Under the pieces are notes generated by a model that saw only the letters and a list, made by a program, of their open reading frames with translations, was not told the origin of the DNA and did no database searches. Below are positions 35,352-43,674 of a stretch of DNA of 64,000 nt, one piece after another. How positions within the stretch are numbered: the first letter of the stretch is position 1; each line of letters starts with the position of its first letter. Both the position numbers and the translations under genes were made by a program. The stretch comes from an uncultured Lachnospiraceae bacterium. GTDB lineage: Bacteria; Bacillota; Clostridia; Lachnospirales; Lachnospiraceae. Where the stretch lies: contig CANBFE010000013.1 in NCBI GenBank assembly GCA_947367855.1, positions 34,877 to 98,876 on the forward strand. The letters are read 5' to 3'.

Positions 35352-36401
35352 CTACCGGGCAATGCGTATCACCGCTTTCACAATGTCGGCTTTGTTGTTC
35401 ACGCTGTAGTCCATGGCCTTCTGCGCCTCGTCAAGCTCGAAAACATCCGTCACAATCCCTTTCAGATTTACCTTGCCTGCCGCAACAGCCTCTATCGCCA
35501 TGGGATAGATATGGCGGTAACGGAACACCGTCTTGAACGTCAGCTCCTTATCCAGTGCAAGGCTCATGGGCAGCGTCATTTCCCCGCTCTTGCTGTAACC
35601 TACCAGCACGATTGTCGCGCCTTTCCTGGTCATATGGATGGTCTGCGCTGTGGTTATCTGTGTGCCTGCGGTCTCCACTGCCAGGTCGCAGACTTTTCCG
35701 TCCGTCAGTTTCCTTACCTCTTCCACTGCGTCTGCCTGCGCTCCGTTAATGACGCCGTCTGCTCCCAGTTCCAACGCCTTCTGGAGACGTTTTTCCATGA
35801 TATCCACCACATACACTTTTGAAACGCCCATTGCCTTCAGCGCCATCATTGTCACCAGGCCGATACAGCCTGCCCCCATGACCACCGCTGTCTGTCCTGC
35901 CCTTGCGCCTCCCTGCATGGCTGCGTGGAAGCCCACTGCCAGAGGCTCAATCAATGCGCCCTCCATGGTGCTTACATGATCCGGCAGTTTAAAGCAAAGG
36001 TCCGCTTCGTGAGCCACATATTCCTGAAATACCCCGTCCACCGGGGGCGTTGCGAAAAAGACCACCTCCGGGCAGAGGTTGTAATTCCCTGTTCTGCAGA
36101 ATTCACAGTGGCCGCAGGTCTTGCCCGGCTCCAGCGCAACCCTGTCGCCGACTTTCAGGTGCTTCACATCCTTCCCCACTTCCACCACGGTTCCGCCCGG
36201 CTCATGGCCAAGCACAAAGGGCGGCTTCACCACATAGTCACCGATGGCCCCTGTCTCGTAATAATGCAGGTCACTGCCGCAGATTCCCACATACTCCAAC
36301 CTGACAAGCACCTCATTGTCTTTTGCTTTCGGGATATCCCTTTCCTCAAATCCCATCTTGCCGATCCCCAACATTACCGCTACTTTCATTTTTCCTTCCA
36401 T
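35352..36401 (-). CDS. Zinc-dependent sugar-alcohol dehydrogenase (sorbitol/iditol type)
   Basis: 349 residues. Medium-chain dehydrogenase: catalytic zinc site CGICGSDLHYYETG plus LGHEPGGTVVEVG, four-Cys structural zinc loop CGHCEFCRTGNYNLCPE, Rossmann motif VMGAGCIGLVTMMA for NAD(P). It should oxidise a polyol to a ketose (L-iditol/sorbitol or xylitol type); the exact substrate is not visible. I start it at ATG 36401, with GGAGGA seven bases upstream; the frame runs five codons further to a TTG that overlaps that site. It has a strong promoter about 190 bases upstream and sits between its likely transporter and a ROK repressor. Confidence 0.92.
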   Translation of the reverse strand: MEGKMKVAVMLGIGKMGFEERDIPKAKDNEVLVRLEYVGICGSDLHYYETGAIGDYVVKPPFVLGHEPGGTVVEVGKDVKHLKVGDRVALEPGKTCGHCEFCRTGNYNLCPEVVFFATPPVDGVFQEYVAHEADLCFKLPDHVSTMEGALIEPLAVGFHAAMQGGARAGQTAVVMGAGCIGLVTMMALKAMGVSKVYVVDIMEKRLQKALELGADGVINGAQADAVEEVRKLTDGKVCDLAVETAGTQITTAQTIHMTRKGATIVLVGYSKSGEMTLPMSLALDKELTFKTVFRYRHIYPMAIEAVAAGKVNLKGIVTDVFELDEAQKAMDYSVNNKADIVKAVIRIAR

Positions 36402-36588
36402 GATTGATTCCTCCAACTTTCTGTTTTTCTATTGATACTCCGCTGCATTGATCTATCTCATGCGGAAATCTTTTTCTTTTTCCAAGCCATCCACGCTTGT
36501 TCTATTTCTTTATTATTCTATTTTTGTATTATTCCATTTTTATATAACTTTAATTATTACTTTATTAAATAGTTTTATTATGTATTTC
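36402..36588 (-). other. Long AT-rich 5' leader of the dehydrogenase mRNA
   Basis: About 185 transcribed but non-coding bases between the promoter at 36589-36617 and the dehydrogenase start. It is very A/U-rich. No riboswitch family or strong hairpin was recognised. Confidence 0.4.
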
Positions 36589-36617
36589 ATTTTAGTGCTG
36601 TTGATTTATTCTGTCAA
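36589..36617 (-). promoter_or_regulatory. Promoter of the dehydrogenase-symporter unit
   Basis: On the minus strand a consensus TTGACA (36612-36617) and TAAAAT (36589-36594) with 17-base spacing. A likely target of the ROK repressor encoded just upstream; no operator was recognised. Confidence 0.75.
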
Positions 36618-36687
36618 GGTATTTTCTGTAAATTTGACATTTTCGTCATTTCTGCCAAATCAGCATCTCTCATTTCATTAAAAATAT

Positions 36688-36722
36688 ACAAAAAAAGAAG
36701 CCTCATTTCCGAGACCTCTTTT
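36688..36722 (-). terminator. Intrinsic terminator of the ROK gene
   Basis: Minus-strand stem AAGAGGTCTC / GAGGCTTCTT (36711-36720 with 36695-36704, two G-U pairs) followed by a run of seven T. It sits 22 bases after the ROK stop codon, so the ROK gene is a separate transcript from the dehydrogenase. Confidence 0.8.
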
Positions 36723-36743
36723 TAATACGATTTCATCTTAATT

Positions 36744-37871
36744 TTATATCCGGCTGACAAACTTCTCTATCACTTTCAGCGCCGCCCCCAACGCTGCCGC
36801 AGCCACTTTATAATTACAGGCTTTTACATAGGGTTCTTTGTCTCCGAAAGTATTCCTCACAGCCACTTTATTCCATAGTTCCTGGAGATGCGTACCCATG
36901 CAGCTACCAACATAGCCCCCTAAAATAATGTCACAGTCCAGAACCATGTAAATATTGTTCACTGCAATGGCCAGATAATCCGTATAAGAATCCCATATTT
37001 TCGCCGCCTCTGCATCGCCCTGATCCAACATGCTGAAAAACTGTTCCAGTTTTCCATCCGCCGCGTCCGACAAATGCCATGCGGCACAATAGGCATCCAG
37101 GCATCCCCTCTTCCCGCAATAGCAGCGTTCCCCGTCTATAACCACTGTCATATGCCCGACTTCACCGCACCGGAAATTCCTGCCCTGTATCAGTTCATTT
37201 CCACCAAAAATTGCTCCGCCCACCGTATTGCTCAATGATAGATAGAAAAAACGCTCCGCCTCATCTCCATGGAACCCCTCCGCGTAAGCCCCTGCATTTG
37301 CATCATTGAGAAAGAAGCAGGGATAGGAAAAAAAGGCACTTATTGAATCAAGCGGTATATCCTCTACACCTAATATATGAGAATAAGTGATCTGCCCTTT
37401 ATCCAAATCTATAATTCCCGGAAAGGAGATTCCCACCCCTAAAATCTTATCCCTGTCAGCACCGTTTTCATCCAGAAAATGTTCCATCATTTTACTTACT
37501 TCCCGATAATAGGTCTCTCCGGAAACATATGGCTGATGGATGCGTTCATATTTCAGGATTTCCCCCACAATATTGGTAAGTACCAACGCGATATGGTTTT
37601 TCGTAATATCCAACCCCACTGCCAACCTGGCATTTACAACCGCTGATAAGGCTTTTGCCCTTCTCCCGCCGGTTGACTGCAATTCCCCTTTTTCCTCCAG
37701 TAACCCTTCCGCTATCAGCTCCTTTGTAATCTGTGTTGCCGTGGGCAGGCTGATTTTCATGTTATATGAGATATCGGGATTTGACACCGTTCCCTGTTTA
37801 CAGATATAGCGAAAAACCTCATTCCTGTTTTTCTTCTTTACTTCCATATTGGTTATTTTTTTCTTATCCAT
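36744..37871 (-). CDS. ROK family transcriptional repressor
   Basis: About 375 residues. N-terminal winged HTH (about 10-65; NRNEVFRYICKQGTVSNPDISYNMKISLPTATQITKEL), then a ROK sugar-kinase-like domain with the zinc motif CYCGKRGCLDAYC preceded by GHMTVV. The ATP-binding DxGxT loop is degraded (VGLDITKNHIAL), so it is a regulator, not a kinase. The start is uncertain: I use ATG 37871 (partial AGGCGG upstream). ATG 37916 directly abuts GGAG with no spacing but would add 15 residues. It probably senses the sugar handled by the dehydrogenase and symporter next to it. Confidence 0.88.
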   Translation of the reverse strand: MDKKKITNMEVKKKNRNEVFRYICKQGTVSNPDISYNMKISLPTATQITKELIAEGLLEEKGELQSTGGRRAKALSAVVNARLAVGLDITKNHIALVLTNIVGEILKYERIHQPYVSGETYYREVSKMMEHFLDENGADRDKILGVGISFPGIIDLDKGQITYSHILGVEDIPLDSISAFFSYPCFFLNDANAGAYAEGFHGDEAERFFYLSLSNTVGGAIFGGNELIQGRNFRCGEVGHMTVVIDGERCYCGKRGCLDAYCAAWHLSDAADGKLEQFFSMLDQGDAEAAKIWDSYTDYLAIAVNNIYMVLDCDIILGGYVGSCMGTHLQELWNKVAVRNTFGDKEPYVKACNYKVAAAALGAALKVIEKFVSRI

Positions 37872-38036
37872 ATCCGCCGCCTGTACTTTATTAAAGTGCT
37901 TTCTTAAGTCTACCATCTCCTTTACGAAAATGCAACTTTATCTTATACATCTTTTAAATTTCTGTGTATCATGGCCCGCTGAAGCCAGAACAGGCAGGAA
38001 ACACAGAATCCTTATTGCCTATCTTTCAGTTTGCGC

Positions 38037-38165
38037 TTGACTTTCCCTAAACAGATGTGCTATGCTCCTCATGAATATAAGAACAAAGAGTCAAGCATTA
38101 TGACAGTTGACCTTATTTGCCCCTGAGGACATTTATGGTCTTACCATCAGTGGCAGTACAATTAC
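38037..38165 (+). pseudogene. Relic 1 of the XRE-type element regulator (module 1 left end)
   Basis: Promoter plus a short coding scrap. TTGACT (38037-38042) and TATGCT (38061-38066) have the same 18-base spacing and near-identical spacer (CCCTAAACA core) as the promoter of relic 3. About 40 bases later, a segment around 38109-38153 (CCTTATTTGCCC then GAGGACATTTATGGTC) matches the middle of relic 2, encoding part of LFTLEDIYGLTVS. Most of the gene is deleted. It marks the left border of the accessory region. Confidence 0.65.
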
Positions 38166-38235
38166 CCGAAACCTGCTCCAAATCGTCCAAAGACAAGCAG
38201 CCGGACTAACCAAGCCGGATTAAAGGTGCAAAAAC

Positions 38236-38688
38236 ATGATGATCAGAGAATACCTCCCCTCAGACTGTAAATACCTGGCGGAATTGTTTTATCAAACCGT
38301 CCATTCCATAAATGCCAAAGACTATACAGACGAACAGCTAAACGTCTGGGCAACTGGCAATGTCGACTTAAAGGAATGGAATCAATCCTTATCCGGGCAT
38401 TTTTCGCTTGTTGCCATAAAGGACGGCATCATAGCAGGGTTTGGCGATATTGACAAAACAGGCTACCTTGACAGACTTTATGTCCACAAGGACTATCAGA
38501 ACCAGGGGATTGCCACCGCTATCTGCGATAAGTTGGAACATACTTTTGGGGTAAGCAAAATAACCACACATGCTTCCATCACTGCAAAGCCGTTTTTTCT
38601 TCACAGAGGATATAACATAATCAGGGAGCAGCAAGTAATCAGGGCGGATATCCCCTTGACAAATTACATTATGGAAAAACCGCTTTAA
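38236..38688 (+). CDS. GNAT family N-acetyltransferase (module 1 cargo)
   Basis: 150 residues, single GNAT domain with acetyl-CoA loop motif RLYVHKDYQNQGIATAI (Q-x-x-G-x-A) at about 78-94 and a C-terminal FFLHRGYNIIREQQ strand-helix. Similar to PA-type or YafP-like stand-alone acetyltransferases; the acceptor is unknown. AAAGGTG lies seven bases before the ATG. It lies 70 bases after the regulator relic, in the same slot that the aminoglycoside acetyltransferase occupies in module 3. Confidence 0.88.
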   Translation: MMIREYLPSDCKYLAELFYQTVHSINAKDYTDEQLNVWATGNVDLKEWNQSLSGHFSLVAIKDGIIAGFGDIDKTGYLDRLYVHKDYQNQGIATAICDKLEHTFGVSKITTHASITAKPFFLHRGYNIIREQQVIRADIPLTNYIMEKPL

Positions 38689-38926
38689 CCCTCGCACCCA
38701 TTCCGCAGTCAAAAAGAACAAAGCTGTTTTACTTTCATTATATCAGGCGCTTCGTCTTATTCCAGATACAAAGAAGGTATAGAAATAGAAATCGATAAAA
38801 ACTGATATTAGAATGCTTAAAGCCAAATTTATATCCAAGTTGGGATTACCTATCAGCAATCAAGATACACAATTATTGAAGTAAATTCTGTTATTTCCAA
38901 AATAATTAAGGCTATTTTAGAGCCCT

Positions 38927-39087
38927 GTCCTTTGTCGTTCTTAACTGTATTTGTTTGAGTTTTGTGCAAATATACGCCTATTTTTACATCAATTATATCA
39001 TTTATTATGGCTTGCTGATTTTCTGTTTCCAAAATGTTGCCACGCATTTATTATAGCAAATCCCGGCACTTTAGCAACCCATTTTTG
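38927..39087. repeat. Repeat R, copy 1
   Basis: About 160 bases, closely similar to 43361-43524 and 46815-46980, all in the same orientation. It contains a minus-strand TTGCTA-16-TATAAT promoter and an imperfect inverted repeat (CCAAAATGTTGCCA with TAGCAACCCATTTTTGG). The stretch 38689-39244 holds nothing else that I can support. Confidence 0.85.
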
Positions 39088-39244
39088 GAATGTTACGCAG
39101 TAAAATCGACTTTTAATATTAAATGATTACGATATCATAAAAGTTTATTTTCTATTCGAACCACCTTATAAAATAAGGCTTACAAAAGTCATTAAGGAAA
39201 ATTTTAAGTAAACTTTTCACTCTACTCATACAATCTGAAATTAA

Positions 39245-40021
39245 TTATTTACTCGCTACAATAGTAAATTCTCCTGGTATCTTTTCATTTGTCCACGCAG
39301 GATGTTCATCAAACTTTCTTAATGTAAAACCAGTATTTATGACTGAATTGATAATCTCACTAATTGTATACTTTCTATAACTACATTTAGGCATCTGCTT
39401 GCGAATGCTTTCTTCAAAAAAACGAGCATGTGCCATTTCTCCTTCAAAAACTTCCCTTGAAAAATAACTCAAAGTTGGTTGTTCAAAATTCAACATATCT
39501 GCTATTTTCGTAAATGGATGAAAATCACTGCATATCATTTTTCCATTATCTTTCAATAACGAATACATAATACGCATAAATTCATCAATATTATGAAAAT
39601 AATGTAATACTCCTCCTTCCATAAACACTACATCAAAATAATCCCCATACTTCTCTGTATCAATTTCCAATATATCACATACTTCAAAGTTCAATTCAAC
39701 TTTTGCGGCTGTTGCAACTTCAAGCGCATACTTCCTATTATCTTCTGAAATATCAAAGACTGTAACTTCTGCTCCTAAAATGGCTAGGGGAACAGCCTTC
39801 TTTCCGCAAGAACCACATATGTTTGCCACTTTAATACCATTATAAGTATCAAAATAGTCAGAATATCTTTTCAACATTCCTATAGGATTTTCCAAATCCC
39901 TTTTTGCCCTGTCAACCGGTGTACCTGATTGTTTCACCCAAAACTCATACGCATTATATTCCCACGCCTTTTTATTTTGAATACTATAATCTATCATCTC
40001 TAAATATCTCCCATTGTTCAA
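39245..40021 (-). CDS. SAM-dependent methyltransferase (module 1 cargo)
   Basis: 258 residues, class I methyltransferase fold. Motif I VANICGSCGKKAVPLAILG has an extra Cys/Lys-rich form, followed by an acidic strand end VTVFDISE; then FDVVFMEGGVLHYFHN (motif IV) and LLKDNGKMICSDFHPF. It resembles small-molecule methyltransferases of the UbiE/type-11 group. The substrate is unknown; in such cargo positions resistance or detoxification is common, but this is inference. It is AT-rich, unlike the core genes. Confidence 0.88.
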   Translation of the reverse strand: MNNGRYLEMIDYSIQNKKAWEYNAYEFWVKQSGTPVDRAKRDLENPIGMLKRYSDYFDTYNGIKVANICGSCGKKAVPLAILGAEVTVFDISEDNRKYALEVATAAKVELNFEVCDILEIDTEKYGDYFDVVFMEGGVLHYFHNIDEFMRIMYSLLKDNGKMICSDFHPFTKIADMLNFEQPTLSYFSREVFEGEMAHARFFEESIRKQMPKCSYRKYTISEIINSVINTGFTLRKFDEHPAWTNEKIPGEFTIVASK

Positions 40022-40358
40022 TTTACAAATATAATTATACTACTTCCCTTATGCCATTGATGTAATTATTTATTGCGTGATGTTATGCCTATAAGAGCTA
40101 ATGTTATCATTTTGATAACACCAACTCTGTAACTGCGGATAATAGCAATATGTTGTGATTTAAATTATAAACAATTTTGCTTAAAATTTCAAGATGCAAG
40201 CACAATCATTTTTCTTTCGATATAATAATTATCTTGTTTTTAACATCAATAAAAGTTTTCCACTTATCATTCAATAAAACAATGACATATCTACTTACTT
40301 ATCAAGCATCCTTCCTGCTTTATAATAAAAATACAAATCTTTTCGTCCAATTTCTCTT
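40022..40358. other. Intergenic region upstream of the methyltransferase, with a palindrome
   Basis: 337 bases without a supported gene. It holds a perfect inverted repeat GTTATCATTTTGATAAC (40103-40119) that looks like an operator. A minus-strand TATAAT about 20 bases before the methyltransferase start lacks a good -35. Confidence 0.45.
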
Positions 40359-40700
40359 TTAAATTTTTCCCTGTAACAATTCTTCTAACACAGTCTTGTT
40401 TACTTCTGTAATTCCTATAAACCTATCATCATTTTTATCTTCAATTACAGGAAACAAGTGCTCTGCTTTACCAAACGCCCCCATAAATTTGCACCATACC
40501 CATGCTAAAAATGTACTGCATCCTCCCTCAAAAGAGTTCTGGCCTCTTTTCAAGGTTGTCGTGGCTTTATTGCTCATAATCACTTTGAGCTCCTTGTTTC
40601 TACCCAATAATTCATTTAAAAAACCCACGTGATCATCATGCGCATGTGTTAAAAATATATACTTGATATCCGATAATCCTAAGTTACTTTCATCAATTTC
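40359..40700 (-). pseudogene. Metallo-beta-lactamase-fold gene fragment
   Basis: An internal piece of an MBL-fold hydrolase. The metal motif THAHDDHVGFLNELL is present, but the strands before it and the second half (further His/Asp ligands) are missing. Its 5' side runs into the end of the DUF6064 gene and its 3' side ends prematurely after LLQGKI. Broken at both ends, so non-functional. Confidence 0.7.
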
Positions 40701-41305
40701 AATAATCGAAATTCTTTTGCCAAAAGATATAAGCCATATATTCCACATATCAAAAGAATAATATCTTCATAAGCGGCAAAAATTACTGATTTAATTCCTG
40801 TCAATCCCCATATCGTCAATAGCAAAAGCAACAACTTACTTTTTCTTTTATACCCTGCATACACAGCTATGCTCAAACTAACAATAGGACAAGGCATAAT
40901 ATGTGTAACCATCTGTGGAAACTGATTTCCGAGCACTAATGATATCAAGGGATATAAACAATATAGCAAAAGCAATATAATTTGAAATAAATTAGGTCTT
41001 TCAAGTATATCATTTTTATTGTGCAGGCATTCATATAAAAACAGAAAACCACAAATCAAATACAATGGAAAGGCAAAATATTTCTGAATCGGTTGAGTCC
41101 CATAGTATCCGAAAAACATTATTCCTATGAATAAATTTGCTATTCCCAACATCAATTTCGCTAAACACGCTGCCTTATTGGTATATGACAGTGACAATGC
41201 AATAACTGTTAAAATAAGCAGTATTACTTGAATAATAATTGTATTCTGGTTATATTGTCCAATTACATTCCAAAAAGTTTGTACATCCATTCTATTTTTC
41301 TCCAC
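40679..41305 (-). CDS. DUF6064-like integral membrane protein (module 1 cargo)
   Basis: 208 residues with six or seven hydrophobic helices. The N-terminal motif MDVQTFWNVIGQYNQNTIIIQ fits DUF6064 membrane proteins, whose function is not known. The last residues (KEFRLLKLMKVT) are read from the join with the MBL fragment, so the natural C-terminus may be lost. Start could be at M1 or at the Met six residues in. It is AT-rich and lies beyond the methyltransferase on the same strand. Confidence 0.65.
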   Translation of the reverse strand: MEKNRMDVQTFWNVIGQYNQNTIIIQVILLILTVIALSLSYTNKAACLAKLMLGIANLFIGIMFFGYYGTQPIQKYFAFPLYLICGFLFLYECLHNKNDILERPNLFQIILLLLYCLYPLISLVLGNQFPQMVTHIMPCPIVSLSIAVYAGYKRKSKLLLLLLTIWGLTGIKSVIFAAYEDIILLICGIYGLYLLAKEFRLLKLMKVT

Positions 41306-41436
41306 AAATACCGATTTCTCAGTCTAATTCCTTTTTTCTAAGTATACACGAAATTATAAGATTTTTCAATTCCCCGAACTGTTTTTGCTTAAGTTTGAGC
41401 GGCACTCCCACATACCACGGAAGCGCCAACGACCAC

Positions 41437-41770
41437 TTATGAATAGATTATCTCGATCTCTACAACTTCCCTCACACAAGCCCAAATATTATTCATTTTT
41501 TGAACCCATAAAAGCTGATTTTCTTCCTTTAACTGTTCTGTTATTCCCTGCTTGTCGGCATATTCCTTTACCAACTGAGAAAATAAATCCTATGCCTGCA
41601 AGGTATTCATTCAGTCTGCCGCTTGTCAGCAGATTGAAATGTACAAGCTGCTTAGACTGCTGTACTACTTTTGCCTGCTCTGAAAGATTGTTGACCTGCT
41701 TGCATAAACATACCCACAGGGCATACCATAACACATGCCTTCGGGCGAGCAGACTTCGTATGACAAAGTC
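41437..41770 (-). pseudogene. TnpV-like transposon protein remnant
   Basis: On the minus strand, KQLVHFNLLTSGRLNEYLA followed, after a small deletion and frame change, by EYADKQGITEQLKEENQ, WVQKMNNIWA and an IIYS end. This order matches the C-terminal two thirds of TnpV-type proteins carried on clostridial transposons. Broken by the frame change near 41600, with no intact start. Confidence 0.6.
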
Positions 41771-42129
41771 AGACTTAACGGCTGCACTGGCACAGGCTCT
41801 TGACATACCCGACATTGACAGTCAAGTCGGTCTTATGCACACCTTATTTACCCTAGAGGACATTTACGGTCTTACCGTCAGTGAATCAGACGGTGAAATC
41901 TGCCTAAAAGTCAACAAAAATAAGGATGCCGCTGAACTGCTTAAAATACTCTCTGCTTGGAAAAAACAGGCAGACAAGCTTTCTGCCGAAGAAATCAGCA
42001 GGAAAGAGTACGACCAATGGCGGTACAATTACCCCAAGTTTGACACCACGCAGCATCGGTCGAACCCCCTCTAAGGAATTGAGCGATGCCTTAGTCAAAG
42101 CGTTCAAGGACAAACTTAAAACCAATTGA
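41764..42129 (+). pseudogene. Relic 2 of the XRE-type element regulator (module 2 left end)
   Basis: The C-terminal half of the regulator: SDLTAALAQALDIPDIDS, LMHTLFTLEDIYGLTVSES, LSAWKKQADKLSAEEISRKE, YNYPKFDTTQ. A frameshift near 42050 moves the last part (SKELSDALVKAFKDKLKTN) to another frame. The N-terminal HTH is missing, replaced by the TnpV remnant. Same gene as relics 1 and 3. Confidence 0.75.
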
Positions 42130-42144
42130 CAAGCACGACAAAAC

Positions 42145-42300
42145 GCCCTCAGCCGTGAGTTCCTACCCACAGCTAAGGGCATTATAATATGGATTTATTA
42201 CAGTCGTCCAAACCTCTTGCAAATCATTTCCCCACCAACAAACCACTTGACAATCAGAATAATCGCACGCAAACGACTGTTATCAATTTGTTATCAATTA
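42145..42300. repeat. Terminator-bearing repeat, copy A
   Basis: Begins with hairpin GCCCTCAGC / GCTAAGGGC (42145-42180) and continues through ATATGGATTTATT to a TTGTTATCAA end. It is similar to 46591-46750 and in each case lies to the right of a regulator relic. Confidence 0.75.
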
Positions 42301-42346
42301 CTAAAGAAAATAGAGGACTGGCTGTACTTTAAACCTTGCAATCCGT

Positions 42347-42850
42347 TCACCTTTTGAAATTTATAAAGGTTTCTTTATCAATCGAAAAAATATAATCCCC
42401 ATTTTCATAAAAGGAATTTTGAACCATTCCCACCTTTTGCATTACTCTATATGATTCTACATTGCTCTTTGCACACCCTCCATAGATTATGTCATATTCC
42501 ATCTCCTCAAACGCATAATTTATCAATTCCATAGCACATTGCGTAGCATAACCTTGATTTCGGTATTTTTCATCAATCATATAAAAAAGAACTGTTTTTC
42601 CTATTTCGGCTTCTCCGTCTAATCCGCACCAGCCTATTATCACATTTGGCTCTTTCTTTTGAAAAACGCCTAAACATAAATGGAAAATCGATTTCTGTCG
42701 GTTCTTACTATGAGTATCTTCCATATATTTTAACGCTTCGTATGCCTTATCTATCGTTGTTTCATGTGGGTATTCCCACATTCTTGCAATTTCCTTAATA
42801 TCGTTTTCAGTCACAGTTCGCAGTATTAAATCGTTTGTTTTAAATTCCAC
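42347..42850 (-). CDS. GNAT family acetyltransferase, RimJ/RimL type (module 2 cargo)
   Basis: 167 residues. GNAT domain opening NDLILRTVTENDIKEIARMW, with acetyl-CoA motif YMIDEKYRNQGYATQCAMELI (Q-x-x-G-x-A type) and the C-terminal NVESYRVMQKVGM turn typical of RimJ/RimL-like enzymes, which acetylate protein N-termini or small amines. Starts with GTG that shares one base with the TAG stop of the kinase gene, so translation is coupled. Substrate unknown; drug modification is possible. Confidence 0.87.
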   Translation of the reverse strand: MEFKTNDLILRTVTENDIKEIARMWEYPHETTIDKAYEALKYMEDTHSKNRQKSIFHLCLGVFQKKEPNVIIGWCGLDGEAEIGKTVLFYMIDEKYRNQGYATQCAMELINYAFEEMEYDIIYGGCAKSNVESYRVMQKVGMVQNSFYENGDYIFSIDKETFINFKR

Positions 42851-43344
42851 TATTCCTTTCCCTCACTATCTATAATAACTTTCATTTCATCAACTATTTG
42901 CTGAACACTTTTATTATCTGTATTGATAACATAATCTCCTTCATATGGTTTTAGATGCAGCCAGAAAAAAGAGCATTCATTTGCATCTCCACGCTTTTTA
43001 TGACGTTCACGCAAAGTTTGCTCTGAACAGGTCAGGGTAATGCCAATAACAGAATAATCTTTTGCTGTTATATCTCTTAGTATCGCTTCACGAATTGTTT
43101 TATCCACAACAACAACCGATGAAAAAAAGACATAATCAAAACCAGAGTTTAAATAGGTAGATAACGCGAATGACATTGTTTTATCACCATTTCTCAACCT
43201 CGGATCATCAACCGAAAACGGATTGACACACCATGCCCAATCGCCATCAAAATAAGCACTGTTTTCATATGAAGTAAAAAGTTTCTGTGTTACTGTCGTT
43301 TTCCCCACACACGGAGAGCCTGCTATAATAATCAATTTTTGCAT
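42850..43344 (-). CDS. P-loop kinase / AAA family nucleotide-binding protein (module 2 cargo)
   Basis: 164 residues. Walker A IIAGSPCVGKTTVTQKLF near the start, a DGDWAW strand, and LRERHKKRGDANE as a lid-like Arg/Lys segment. It resembles small-molecule kinases of the gluconate/shikimate/adenylate-kinase-like group. GGGAGG lies seven bases before the ATG, and the repeat-R promoter (TATAAT 43489-43494) lies about 145 bases upstream, so this gene and the coupled GNAT form an operon. Substrate unknown. Confidence 0.82.
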   Translation of the reverse strand: MQKLIIIAGSPCVGKTTVTQKLFTSYENSAYFDGDWAWCVNPFSVDDPRLRNGDKTMSFALSTYLNSGFDYVFFSSVVVVDKTIREAILRDITAKDYSVIGITLTCSEQTLRERHKKRGDANECSFFWLHLKPYEGDYVINTDNKSVQQIVDEMKVIIDSEGKE

Positions 43345-43360
43345 CTATATTCCTCCCATC

Positions 43361-43524
43361 GGCGTGTTCTTTGTTTCTCTTAACTGTATTTATTTAAGTT
43401 TTCTGCATATACACGCCTATTTTTACTTCAATTACATCAATTATTTTGGCTTGTAGATTTTCTGTTACCAAAATGTTGCCACGCATTTATTATAGCAAAT
43501 CCCGGCAATTTGGCAACCCATTTT
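43361..43524. repeat. Repeat R, copy 2 (drives the kinase-GNAT operon)
   Basis: Similar to 38927-39087 and 46815-46980. On the minus strand TTGCCA (43511-43516) and TATAAT (43489-43494), 16-base spacing, face the kinase gene, so here the repeat acts as a promoter with a leader of about 138 bases. Confidence 0.85.
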
Positions 43525-43600
43525 AAACAAGGCATTCACAAGGGCTACAATGTAACAATCCATTAGCCAAATACTGATTTTTTCTTAACCACCCTTATTA

Positions 43601-43618
43601 CATGGTGCTGGCACCATA
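43601..43618. repeat. GGTGC palindrome, copy 2
   Basis: CATGGTGCTGGCACCATA, one base short of the perfect palindrome at 47000-47017. It lies about 57 bases past the AraC-GyrI stop and 77 bases from repeat R. Confidence 0.7.
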
Positions 43619-43674
43619 TCTTTTATATCGATAAAATAAAGTCTGATAATCATTCAATTACTGTTTGCCATTTC

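Noticed and set aside
38853..39047. 64-codon minus-strand ORF over repeat R copy 1
   Set aside because: It is the same spurious MRGNIL reading; the other R copies do not conserve the frame.
43395..43486. Micro-ORF starting MRGNIL inside repeat R as a leader peptide (also seen in copy 1)
   Set aside because: Its ATG lies only three bases after the TATAAT box, before the expected transcription start, and copy 3 is frameshifted, so it is unlikely to be translated from this promoter.
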